Shown piece by piece: positions 1-11,013 of a DNA stretch of 64,000 nucleotides (position 1 is the first letter of the stretch; each line of letters begins with the position of its first letter). The notes beneath the pieces are model-generated. The model saw nothing but the letters and a program-made list of their open reading frames with translations. It did not search any database and had not been told where the DNA came from. Made by a program: the position numbers and the translations under genes. This stretch comes from Powellomyces hirtus (taxonomy: Eukaryota; Chytridiomycota; Chytridiomycetes; Spizellomycetales; Powellomycetaceae), in assembly GCA_025526995.1 (NCBI GenBank), contig JAHLKG010000003.1:682001-746000 (forward strand). The letters are read 5' to 3'.

Positions 1-1056
1 TGCTGAGAACGGCGTTCTGGAAGCGGCGAGGGGAGAGGCTCTTTAGAATACTGTTGAAAAAAGTTACTTGCTGTGCACAAAAAGAAGACTCACCTCGCAA
101 AGCCTTTTGTGCCTGCCTGTTCTTCTCCTTCCTGTGCGCGGCCTGGTCAGCAATAAAAGGGTTCCGTTTCGCACCGGGCTTCTTGCGCCCTGTGCTCGAG
201 GTGTCCGAGTCTGTCATTGTTGCTGGGGTGTGGAGGGCAATTGCAAATGGGGGGCAAGTGGAATCCGCAGCGGAGCAATGAAAGTCCTCCCTCTTTTTTT
301 TTTCTCACACGGCCAAAGACGGGGGGGTTGAGAGAGAGAGACGGTCGTGGGGGGGATTTCGCGTCTTTTTGCTTTTGTCATTTGCAAAGAGGTGATGTGA
401 GCAGTGGCTTAGTACTGTCTGTCCACGTGAGTCCACGCGACTCTCATCCATTTGTCACGTGATGTTGCACTGATGACGTGTACACGACAAAAGCACAGGA
501 ACAGGTAGCTGCTGCGATCAATCATGTTCCTGGTCAGAGACTGAGAAGAGAGAAACTGAGTTGACGATGCCCAATGCGACGAATGGGACTGGTGAGGGGC
601 TAACCTGCTTCTCAGTTTGCAGAATGCACCTGAACATTAGAACGTATTTGTGAAGAAGGAGGAGAAAAGATATCGCACACCTCATCTTTCTGTTTCTTTG
701 CCAAATCTTGATGTGGTCATGTCGTCGCTGCACTTGCTCAAAATCGCGCGCCATTGAATGCCTCTATGAATATTCCAGTCTTTATGCCACATGTTGGCCG
801 AGTAGTTTTGGAACGACTAGCTTGTGGCTTGTCAAGTGGCGCAATCAACAAGCCACACCACAAGCATCGATGAATGTCGTTTGGAGAGCTCTTGCGCACG
901 TTTGCTGTGCTGTCCCATATCAATTGAGACTCGGGAACAAATGGATGCCAGCTTTTCAAAAGGCTAGCTAGTTACGCGGGGGACAACAGGAAATGGCGCT
1001 GTATGGCCGCGCAGTCTAGGAACATGTCTTCGCTTGCGTGCACCATCCAACAATAT
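1..1056. other. Intergenic, no gene recognised
   Basis: I see only short open frames with no recognisable protein similarity and no tRNA-like or rRNA-like segment. A T-rich run near 290-305 and a G-rich run near 325-355 are simple sequence. The window edge may cut off a gene whose promoter or 3' end lies here. Confidence 0.4.
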
Positions 1057-1203
1057 CGTGTAGATGACGCCCATGTGCTGTCCTATTTAACACCTCTTCT
1101 CCATACGTTTTCGCTGTGGCTCGAATCAATCGTGTAGATGACGCCCATGTGCTGTCCGATTTAAGACCTCTTCTCCATACGTTTCGCTGTGGCTCGAATC
1201 AAT
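1057..1203. repeat. Tandem duplication of a 74-bp unit
   Basis: Bases 1057-1130 and 1131-1203 are two adjacent copies of one sequence, beginning cgtgtagatgacgccc and ending ggctcgaatcaat. The copies differ by two substitutions and a one-base deletion in a T run. The near identity points to a recent duplication. No coding or known regulatory role can be assigned. Confidence 0.9.
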
Positions 1204-1581
1204 AGTAATTGTCCGAGGCCGACAGATGTGGATCTGGATTATCAAAAGTCCTTCATGTGTTTTGGACTGTTTGGCCCAGATCCTGTACCAAACTTCCGGA
1301 ACGTTGTCAGGACGCTAATTGGATTCTTTCAGCAAGAGCGGGGTTCTTCCCTTCTCCACTCTTTTTTTGCGGGCAGATCTGGCGAATCATGGTGCGTTGC
1401 TTTGTTTGAAGCCAGAGTGTCAGCGACGGCTGCTGCGCTTGAGCATGTTGAGGAAATTGGAATTGATGCAGAGCATGGCCTCATGAATCGATGCTCGGCT
1501 GGGTCCTTGCATCATAGTACCAATGACCGGAAACGAAAGCAAGAACATATGATTCTGAGACGTGTCACATTCATATCCACA

Positions 1582-3390
1582 TTACAGCGATCCATTCAAT
1601 GTCCAACCACCATCCCCGTGAGCTTCGATGCATGCAAATGGGTCCTCTGCGGCCGCAGCAGCCACGTCTTCCGGCTGGTCACCAAAGAACTCGGACATTG
1701 CATCCAGCGATCGCCCCTTGGTCTCGGGGAAGAAAGCATACACGAGCGTGGCGTTGATGGCATTGTTGGCAAAAAAAAGTAACAAAATTCTAACAGTGAT
1801 GTAAAACCAATTACCATTCATGTCAGAGTGCGGATGATGATTTAGTGTGTGGTGCAACTTGTATGAAACTGGACTTACTTGCGCCAATAGAAGGATTCCC
1901 CAACGCAATGGGCGCGAACACGGACATAACCAAGTTGGACGACCAATTCGTCGCGGTCGCCGCCGCATTGCCAAGATTGCGGATCGAGGTTGGAAACAGC
2001 TCGGATTGATAGATCCACGAAATGGGACCAAACGAGAGCGGAAAGATCATCGTGAACAGAAAAAACAGGGCGATTGCAGAGTCTGGATGAACACCAAAGG
2101 AGAAACGTCGGGGGGATGATGAGTTGGGAAAAGAATGGAGTGGAATGGAAAGCAGAGGCAATACAACCATCTTGCGGGGGTGTTGTCCGAGTTGAGGTAT
2201 CTGCCCATCAGGAACGCAGCGAGTGCCCCAGCGGCCCCACTCACACAACGCCGGTTTAGCCCCACTTGTCGACTCTCGAGATGGTGAAGACACACGTGGC
2301 GGGCCCGACGATGCCGTACAGCGAATTGATCAAGAGACTCGTCTGCACGTCGTACCCGAACGTCTCGAGGATTTTGGGAAAGTAGTACTTAATGACGTTG
2401 ACGCCTGTCAGCTGTGTGGAGAGTTGCACCCCGCAGCCCAGCAGTGTGCGTCGGACGGAGGTGGACCAGAGGGATGAGACGCAGGTCTAGACATTGGCGA
2501 CAGGAACAAAAAATGAAAGAAAAGAAAAAGACAGAGTGCGGGCGGTGAGCGAGACGTGAGAGGGGCTTGCTGTTTAAAGTTTTGCTTCAGACCCACTGTA
2601 CCTTGACATGATGATCCTCCCACACGACCTCCGCCTTGATTTCATCAAACTCGTTCTTCCCAAACGGGTCATTAGGTACCTCGCCATGCAATCGCTGCAA
2701 CATGCTGATGGCATCCGCATCCCTGCCGCGAGGAGATGCCGGCGCAGCTTGGAGGGGCCAGCGGGATGCGCCACGAGGTCGACCCGGCAATAAACGAGCA
2801 GCCGTACCCGACCCCGTTCGAGACAATAACCCCGATACCCACCAGCTGCTGGAACAACCCGACGAGTAACCCGCGCTAGTTGGGGTGCGCGACTTTGGCT
2901 TGGTACACGGGAACGGTTTGCGCGAGAAGACCGATGGCGAACCCGCACACGACACGACCCGCATACATCATTGCGAGGTTTATGGCGACGGCCTGGAGGA
3001 CCGATCCGGCGACGACGACGACGAAGGCGCCAAATTGAAAAACTCGCGCGGTCAACCAAAAAAGAAGAAGAAAATACCCCGCAACTTTTGGTCACATCAA
3101 ACTCGAACCCCAAAAGGTGGGCTGCTAAGCCGGGGGGGAAACATGCGCCATTTGCATTCACAAACCCACCATGATAGATATCCTCCTTCCAAACCCATCG
3201 CCCGTCTACCCACCCAACAACGCGCCCAAAAACGCTTCATCCTGAGACAGGCTCACGACAGCGCCAATCTCGGCATCCGCCGGGTCAACATCCGGCGCAC
3301 CCGTCATCTGGTGCATCCAATCATCGTTGCTGAGAATCGATGCAATCACCCCGGCGCGTACCCAAAGACTAGCGGAAGAATATATGTGTG
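1582..3390 (-). pseudogene. Decayed MFS sugar porter (hexose/disaccharide transporter family)
   Basis: Read on the minus strand, this stretch holds pieces of a 12-TM fungal sugar porter in the right order. First comes an N-terminal part with GVIASILSNDDWMHQM and GALLGG (about 3350-3190). Next is AGRVVCGFAIGLL (about 2960). Then comes the loop HPN-stop-RGLLVGLFQQLVG (about 2890-2840), where a TAG sits at the place normally held by Leu. WRIPLA follows, and the remaining pieces include FPLSFGPISWIYQSELFP (about 2010) and the signature PETKGRSLD (about 1725) near the C-terminus. After WRIPLA the frame shifts and the block that normally carries PESPRWL is missing before GRDADAISMLQRLH. The GTAAGT donor at 1878 and the AG at 1791-1790 join in the wrong phase. 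A nonsense codon, a deletion and frame breaks together indicate a dead gene. When intact it would have been a plasma-membrane proton/sugar symporter. It lies divergently to the two glycosidase remnants downstream. Confidence 0.8.
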
Positions 3391-4987
3391 CGCCATTTGT
3401 ACGTAGGAGAAGATTTTTCCTTACGGAGTGCGCCTAGATCGGCGAAACTGGCAATCACAAAGTTCTATGAGACGGATGGAGGAATCAATACTCAAGAAGA
3501 CTCATTGTCACAAGTGTCTTGTGACACTTGTCATGGAACTAACATAACAAACATATGAAAAATACACACATAAGCCTTAACCATTTTGTAGCCTTAATCA
3601 AATGCCAAGCTCAAGCCAAACAAACCGAGACGGGCAGGGACCTTAACGTCCAATGTTTCGCGCTGCAACACTTGGAGACAAAGAGACACAGTAACTAAGC
3701 TTATGGAAGTAAAACCGCGCGCAACCTCTCTTTATACCATGGACGAAAAGTCTGAGCATCCGCTGGCCCCCGCCAAGATTCACTCCCCCCGAATCTCTCT
3801 TTCGTCCCCTTGTTCCCAATCTCACTAGTTTAGCCTATCTCGGTATGAGAAAACAAATCTAAACTACATGGGGGGCTGGCACAACAGTGATGGTCACGAG
3901 AGGATGCTTTCCAGCACCTCTGCGTCCACATGTGGAGCCATGATGGTGTAAAGTGCAAAAGATTTCGAGCAACACTGAGAGAGGCCAGCGCGCCGGAGCA
4001 ACCCTCATTATCTCATAGCGGAGGTGCCCGAATGGAAAAAAAACTCAAACTAACACGCGCCACCAACTTATGCTTCCTACCACCCTCGTTCCTACGCGAA
4101 GCTCATCTCGGCTGTAAACCACTAAAAAAGAATTACAACAATCAAGGGGCCGCGGCGGGAGCCGGCGCAGCACAAGAGTATGCACATCGTCCGCGGAGCC
4201 ATCTCCATATGAGACCCCAAACAAATCAGAGACATGGGGGGTTGAACTGTGATAGTCTCGCGAGTATGCCGTGTGGTGGGGCACGTTTGTCCTTGGACAC
4301 ACACAAGCGTGAGAAGCCTTAAAGGGTGCTCGGGGGGATTGGCCGCTGAGGTGTAACGCCTTACAGTGATGCACCCCAAGTGTTTGTTAAATTCCATGGC
4401 GTCGAAATGCTGCTGAAATGAACAAATGGGCGGCGCATTCCGTGCTTTGGTTGTGGAATTGGGGAATTGACGGTGTCAGGTGGATTGGGGCACAGATAGA
4501 AGGCCTTCCGCCACCAAGTACACATGCAGCAAAACAACACTCTTGGGATTCATGTCGCTTGATGTTGAAAAGCGACGTTGGGACAGAGAACGGGGGTCGG
4601 AAGTGTGGAGGGCGTCACGTCCAATGAAACGCGGTGCCGAATGCTGGGTACAGCAAAGCCGCACGCGCCTTGAGCCCGCTGACCTTCCGACGGGTAAATG
4701 CTGTATAGAACGCTTTGGAAACCAACTTTTTGTGCAGCATTTGACAATATGGCCTCACTATGGTGGAAGTGGTCGATGCAGTGCGTCCATGACGTCCAAC
4801 CCATCCGACCTCACCAGACTCGGCGACCGCGAAAGAATCTTGCAGATCGCAAATGCAGGCACCATTGTTAAGTGGGAGATGCTTAACAGAACTCTATAGT
4901 ACCTTTCCACACAGCATTACGGGTGGGAAAATCGCGATTTGTGGGAAAATTCGCTGAGTAGTCAGCGAATTATGAGACAGAGAGCAC
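3391..4987. other. Intergenic between transporter and GH3 remnants
   Basis: About 1.6 kb separates the 5' end of the minus-strand transporter from the plus-strand GH3 remnant. It would have been the shared divergent promoter region. No intact gene, RNA gene or repeat is evident. An N-terminal GH3 segment is expected just upstream of 4988, but I cannot recognise it. Confidence 0.4.
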
Positions 4988-7480
4988 TTGAAAATGAAAA
5001 AAAACGATCCCGTACCGAGGATGTTCACGCCGGGCTCTTGCAGTAAAAGGGTCATTGGGAAGAAAGGTCTGCATGGCATTCTGTTGCCCAACGTGACCAT
5101 CTTCAACTGCTCCATCGGCCAAGCGTCGTCATTCAATCCAGCGCTCGTCCAGAAAGCCGGCCAGGTCGTGGGCGATGAAGCACAAGCTGTCGGGGTTAAG
5201 CAGATTTTGGCCCTCGTGTTGAATCTGGCGAGAGAGCCTAGATGGGCGAGGATTGAGGAAGGATTTGGTGAGGACCCTTACGTGGCCGGTATTACGGGTG
5301 TGGCGTACACAAAGGGGCTGGAGGTCTACAAAGGCGCCGTACACATTGATACCAGTGCCTCCAACATACTATGCCAAGTTCACTTTCTCTGCGCCGACCC
5401 GGGCGGCGAACAGGTCGCGCAACTGGTCCTGGGTGCGGGCAACGATGTCCAGATGAACGGAGTGCCTATCTCGTTCCATACATTGCCTACCCAGGTCAAG
5501 GAAGTTCGCATCAGCGAGAAACTGGTAGACCAGGCGGAGCGGAGAGCATTGTGGGTCGAGTTTGCGGTGGGTTTGTTTGAGAACCCGTGTACGGGCCCAA
5601 ATTATGCCAAGATCATACATACACCCGAGAAACAGGTGGGATGGTCTCGCTCAGTCCCACGTTTTTGATGTCTATAAGGGGCAAGAGCTAGAAAGTTCGG
5701 AGACCGTTTTTAGGAAGTGTCATATGAGCTGGAAGCCGACTCGGAACCTATTGTACTGCTCAAAAACGAAAATAATGTTATCCGATCAAGAGGACATCGA
5801 GTCTGTCGCCGCCATCGGGCCCTCCGCCGCACAGATGCTCGTAATTCCAAGTCTCATACTCCTGACCCTTGGGGGCATTTGACTCTTTGTTCTGAACCGC
5901 TCAGCAACCCTTTTGTGAATCCCAGGCGGTTGCTGGATTCTATGACTCGTGCTGGATACAACGACCCACATCCGGCAACTCCTCCGGTAGCTGAGTATGT
6001 AATGCAATTTGTCATGAAGAACTGCGACCTCTTTGACAGTATGATGACCACAAGGAGCATTTCCGTGACTTTTCTCTCCGACGATAAAAAAGCCTCTGCC
6101 TCATGGGTCAAGCACATGAGTCATGAATGTCGTGACTTTGCCGATGGAGTGGATGATCACTTTGATGAAATGTTCAAACTTTACTTGGTCAAGAACATCA
6201 ATGTGCTCTCTCCCGATTCCAACTGGGTGTGGGATTACGCCATCTTATTCGAACCCTACGACTTGCACGCCCATCATCCTGTCAGGATATTTCCTTTCGG
6301 GGACACGCCAAGAGGAGGATTTGGAGACTTTAATGGTAATACATTGGAGGGTCAGATGTTTAGGGGTGAGGACGGTAATTAATTACATCTCACTGCCGCG
6401 CCGCTGGCACACTCTTCCGACCAACCAACCAACGTCGAAAACCCACTTCCTTTGGCCTTTCCTTCGTTCATCGTTACATGCCCCCAACCACCACTACCTC
6501 ACGTAGCTCTCTTCCTCTCTTTCTTTTGTCTTCTTCCTTTCTCTTTCCATCTACCTTTCTTTCCCTCCTTCGCCATCGTCATTCTTGTAACCTCCGTGAT
6601 TCCAGTACGGCGACTACGTTCAATTTGTCACCAAATACCGCGGCATCACCCCACTAGCCGGGATCACCAACCTCATTGGTGAAAGGAAAGTCAATTACGC
6701 TGAGGGCTGCAAGCTGTGGTCGAACCGACCAGTCAAGTTTCCTTGAAGCCGCCGCCGCCGCAGATCAAAAGTCGCCATCGTATTTGTCGGAATTTGGACC
6801 CGCGATCAGACCGAGCTCTGGCAAAGCCTCAGTGCCACCACCTGGGAACATATCGACCAGAACGATTTGAAACTCATTGGAGCATCTCACGACCTGGTTC
6901 GGTAAGACGAGCGTTGCAGTTTTCTTTTTTTCTTTTCTCGTGGGGCCATTGTTGACTTCACGGTACTTGCACAGCGCAGTTCAAGCGACGGGCACACCCA
7001 CCGTCGTCGTTTACATCACTGGCAAACCCATTGTCAAGCCCTGGATTGCAGCCAATGTTTCTGCCATCATCCACCAGTGGTACCCGGGGCGAACAAGGGG
7101 GTCGCGCCATGGCCGACATTTTGTTGGCGAGGTTAAACCATCGGGCAAAATGTCTACTTCCGCTCCACGTGAAATTGGTAACCTCCCAGCGTTCTATAAT
7201 CACTGAAGGGTGCCCGTAGCTCTCCACCTGGGGCGGCTGGAACGGTGAATCCTGTCACTGGTGAAGTAAAATTTGGTCAAGCTTATAAGTTTTGTTTCCA
7301 GTTGTGGTTGGATGGACTTGGAGTAGTGATCTAACTACGCTTTCTGGGACGCTTTGTCGTGTAGATGCCATCGGAGACCCCAGCCCGCTCTTCGCCTTTC
7401 GTCATGGTCTTTCCTACTCGACGTTTAAATACGAGAGCCTCAGTTTGTTTACAGTTTACAATTTGATAACTTCTAGAATA
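4988..7480 (+). pseudogene. Decayed GH3 beta-glucosidase/beta-xylosidase-type gene
   Basis: Fragments of a glycoside hydrolase family 3 enzyme lie in order but in different frames. The N-terminal barrel piece (5063-5330) has LHGILLPN, SSFNPALVQK and EEGFGEDPY. It then jumps directly to the end of the barrel (5430-5625: AGNDVQM, then FAVGLFENP). The missing block normally contains the SDW motif with the catalytic nucleophile Asp. Next comes IVLLKNENNV followed by AAIGPSAAQML in another frame (5740-5840), then about 770 bp of foreign sequence. The C-terminal domain resumes with VNYAEGCKLWSN (6687), VAIVFVGIWTRDQTELWQ (6773), TPTVVVYITGKPI (6995), SGKMSTSAPRE and FRHGLSYSTF (7400). At least four frame changes fall inside conserved blocks, for example WYPG/EQGG near 7088. 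With its catalytic core deleted, the enzyme cannot be functional. Confidence 0.83.
5880..6605. other. Unrelated insertion inside the GH3 remnant
   Basis: The GH3 similarity stops after AAIGPSAAQML (5840) and resumes near YGDYVQF (6606), positions that should be adjacent. The intervening stretch carries a plus-strand open frame (5881-6382) in the frame of IVLLKNENNV, with segments such as LLDSMTRAGYNDP and WVWDYAILFEPYDLH, which I cannot assign to a family. No clear terminal inverted repeats or target-site duplication were found by eye. It may be an insertion, or a rearranged fragment from elsewhere in the genome. Confidence 0.5.
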
Positions 7481-8586
7481 AAAGCCTCTCGATAACGAGG
7501 GAAGCTTGTACGTACCATCCACATCCACATTATAGCAACAGCTTGAGTCAACCTTCTGGCTCTGCTGGTATTTGAAGTCAGGGAGAAGAGTTCCGCTACC
7601 CAACACGCGCGACCTTGCAAGTCAAGAACCCAGACTTCCATGGGCAGTGCAATTTCCAATATGTTTGACTCTCACTCTCTTCAGCACACCTGCTTTCGGG
7701 CGTTTTTTCAAGCACTTGCCCCCTGCGGGACAACTGCGAACCTTCACGCCTCCAGCATACCGCGTTTGCACTCACATCTCTCTTCCCAACTGAGATGCGC
7801 AACCAGTTTTCCGCATACACACTGTCGACCGCAATTCACAACACGGCTGGTCATTTCCCACTCAGTACATCGTGTGTGTGAAAACTAAAGGCCTGGTCCC
7901 TTTCATCTGCCTTTTATGGACGCGTTCTGACGGCACACGCACGAGAGCGAGATCTCACTCTGGTGCGACAAATATCTAATCATCCAAACACTTCCTCCCA
8001 CCCATACTCGACGCTTCTACTTTATATCATTCTGCCATAAGAGCGCCACAGAAGGCAAAGGTCTCGCGAATCAAAAAAAAATCACAAGGAATTAGTGTCA
8101 ATGAGCGGAAACCATCATGTTCAAGTTTGTCCTCCAACGCCCCCCCCCCCCCCCCCCCCCCACGCAGCCTCCCACAAAAAAGACGGCGGTTCGTGCGATG
8201 TGGAAGTCTACGTCGAGAAACTATATGTGATTTTTGTACGCAATTTAGAGGCAACATCATGGGCAGGAAGCGGCCGCTTCACCAGCACGTTCTGCCTTGA
8301 ACACTGTCAGCGGCGTGATGCCCTCCTGATGTTTTCATAATAGGTTGGCTGGTGACAGGACATTGAAGTGTTCGGCCTGGATGGCAAGTGGGAATATCAA
8401 ACAGATAAAAGACGTGCTTCGACATCTCATCTAGTTTCCTGTCGTACATTATAAACTTCTGCCCACATACACAGAACGGAAATGTGAGAATGCTTTGAGA
8501 TGAGATATTGCATCCTCTTCATCAAAATTCCTGGGACATGAAAAGCAAGACATGAAGAAAGTGCTGATACTTTCATTCATATTCGG
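7481..8586. other. Intergenic between GH3 and GH31 remnants, with a poly-C run
   Basis: No gene is supported. A run of 22 C residues (8140-8161) is simple sequence. The first exon of the GH31 gene should lie here but cannot be recognised, either because it is short or because it has decayed. Confidence 0.4.
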
Positions 8587-10410
8587 TAGAACGACGAAGG
8601 ATGGTTCAAGACCGAGGCCACTGCGCTCGATAGGAGACTTCGCAACGGAACCGTCCGCATCGAAGCGCACGGCCCTTCATCGCTCCGTGTCCGAGCAGCT
8701 GAGAACACCAAGATCCGCGACGATCTTCCCTGGGTACGTCAAAACTCAACAACTCTATCTGCTCAGCATACACCCCGTCAAACAATCATTCTGATTTCCG
8801 TTCGTGGATAGGCTCTCTTGCCAAGCGAAGAACTCCCCTCCTACATAATTCAGTCCACCATCATCCGGGTAACCGAGACGGAAGGACAGATCCGGCACTG
8901 GCAGATTGAAGCCCGCATCAAATTGAACGGGGGTACAATCACCTTCTGCAACACCGAGATAGGCGAGGAGGTGCTGGCAGAGAAAACCGACGTCCACATC
9001 TGGATCCCGCCCCGCATGTTCCACCCCGTCTCGGCGGACACGTGGAAAGTCGATCAGTACTTTGCAGCGTATGAGGACGAGAAGATCTACGGATTGGGAC
9101 AGCACCAGCATGGATATCTGAGTATGTATGTCGTCATTCCGGCCCGTGCCTGTTGGCGGACGTTGCTCATCTAAGTGCATTCATTCGTAGATCAGAAAGG
9201 ATGCACCGTGGATCTGATGCAGCGCAACGGACAGGTTCGCTCTTGTCGTGTATCCCTTTTCCTCTTATTGCGCGCGGCACCAACGAGTCCCGTTATCAGG
9301 TTACCATTCCATTCCTTGTCTCCTCGCGCGGCTACGGTCTCCTCTGGAGCAAGCCCGCATTGGTCGTGTCGAGCTCGCCAAGAACCACACCCGCTGGAGC
9401 GCCAACCAAAGCGTGCAGCTCGACTACTGGATCACCGTCGGCACCTCATACGCCGACATCATGTCGCACCATGTCGACTGCACCGGGCATGCCCCCGAGT
9501 TGCCGTACTATGCTTCGGGTATGATGCAACCAACCCCGAGGCCCATAAGAAGCTGTGGGAGATCATTCATACAAATTATGGAAGTATGGCATCAAGTTGT
9601 GGTGGTTGGATGCTTGTGAGCCCGAGATTGATGTAAGCCGTGCTACGATGGGTCACGTTTTGGTTATCAAACGGGGAATCTTACTGCCAAATGCTCTGTT
9701 TTTCTCATGCAGCCCGTACAACCGGAACAAGTCCGGTTCCACCTCGGTTCGGGGGCGCCACCACATTCAACATCTCGCCACTCATGAACGCCAAGGGCCT
9801 ATACGACGGCATGAACTCGTCAGGGCAGAACCAGGTCCTCACGCTCAACCGGCCGGTTGTGGGCCGGAGCCCAGCGGTATGGAGCTGCGTTATGGTCGGG
9901 CGGCATTCCTTCCACGTTCGCGTCTCTGCGCACGCAGATCCGCGCTGGTCTCATTGTAGGGATGAGCGGGATTCCGTGGTGGACGAGGGACATTGGCGGA
10001 TTCATTCACGGTAACATCAAGGCTCTCCGCACCTCGCACCCTACGAGGGCTCTCTCAACAAAAAGTTTGGTCCTTTGGGGACGAAGCCCTGCACGCTATT
10101 ACACCGCGCAGATGGCCCTGGCGTCCAAGACCGGAAGCCCCATTATGCGGCCGCTGTTTTTCGACTATTCCAATGTGCCGACACCACCGATGACGAATTC
10201 ATGTTTGGTCCGGACGTCCTGGTTGCCCGCGTTTCGCGCTATGGTGCTCGGAAGCGCGCTGTTTACTTGCCGACGGTTACTTCCTGGGTTCGTGCCTTCA
10301 CTGGCGCGGACGCACCCGCTGGAAAGTGGTTTGATGTGGATGTCCCCTCAACCAGGTTGCTGTGTTCATGCGTAGAGATGCAGGCTTGGCTTTTGTTGAT
10401 GGCGCGGTAG
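8587..10410 (+). pseudogene. Decayed GH31 alpha-glucosidase/alpha-xylosidase-type gene
   Basis: Pieces of a glycoside hydrolase family 31 enzyme run in order. The N-terminal sandwich is still cleanly spliced (8587-8732 with NDEGWFKTEATALDRR and RVRAAENTKIRDDLPW; 8813-9123 ending IYGLGQHQHGYL; 9190-9232; then VTIPFLVSSRGYGLLW). Frame breaks begin near 9357, before IGRVELAKNHTRWSANQ. After YYASG (9513) roughly 100 residues of barrel are missing. The frame shifts again before YGIKLWWLDACEPEID (about 9572), which still carries the nucleophile Asp. More breaks separate SPLMNAKGLYDGM, WAGAQRYGAALWSG and WWTRDIGGF (acid/base Asp retained). A further block is lost before MALASKTGSPIMRPLFFDYSN. Intact parts show what it was; the deletions and at least five frame changes show that it is dead. 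Substrate specificity (maltosides or xylosides) cannot be judged. Confidence 0.85.
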
Positions 10411-10458
10411 ACCGTTGAGCTGGGATCTCATGATGGGACAACATACATATGGGATCCT

Positions 10459-10630
10459 CCAAAGGACTGGGAGATCTTTGCTTTCTTTTGCAACGAACAC
10501 CAACACTTGCTTCTTGTTTGCAAAAGAAAGCAAGGATCTCCCACGTCCTTTGGGTCTTCACTTCAGTCTGTAGTCCGAATTCGTCCATCAACTAGTTCAA
10601 CGAACTCCAACACTTGCTTCTTGTTTGCAA
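10459..10630. repeat. Inverted repeat with a duplicated loop sequence
   Basis: Bases 10459-10493 (CCAAAGGAC...TTTTGCAA) and 10518-10553 are near-perfect inverted copies flanking a 24-base loop, so the region can fold into a hairpin of about 35 bp. The loop with part of the right arm (10491-10522) recurs as a direct repeat at 10598-10630 (caacgaac.ccaacacttg...). It lies just past the end of the GH31 remnant. It could be a terminator-like hairpin of the old gene or the footprint of a small element. Confidence 0.8.
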
Positions 10631-11013
10631 CAGTTCATAAAAGAGTGCCAGATCCAATGAGCGCATCCGCACCGTGACATATTCCACATCACGCATTCCA
10701 GACTAGTACCAAAGTTTAGCTACTCATTATCGAAGTCTTAATCTATCGAACACAACAGCATTGTCACAACAGGACAACTAGATAGAAAGTCTTTGACATG
10801 AATAATCTTATTTTTAGGGCTTTCAGGCCGTGTTGGGGAGAACGCGGGGGAAGGGGGTAAGGGGTTTAGGGGGAACAAGCCAGGGCGTGTAAAAACTGTT
10901 ATTTACAAAAAAGTGTAGCATCCCAGAGCGTGAGAGAGTGTAGTGCAGTGAGGAAACCATGAGTTGATGTCATGATATGTGACAGGGTGCGTGATATGTT
11001 TGAAAGTGTAAAT

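Noticed and set aside
6225..6260. Possible tRNA B-box (ggttcgaat on the minus strand near 6250)
   Set aside because: No matching T-stem, acceptor stem or A-box could be found around it.
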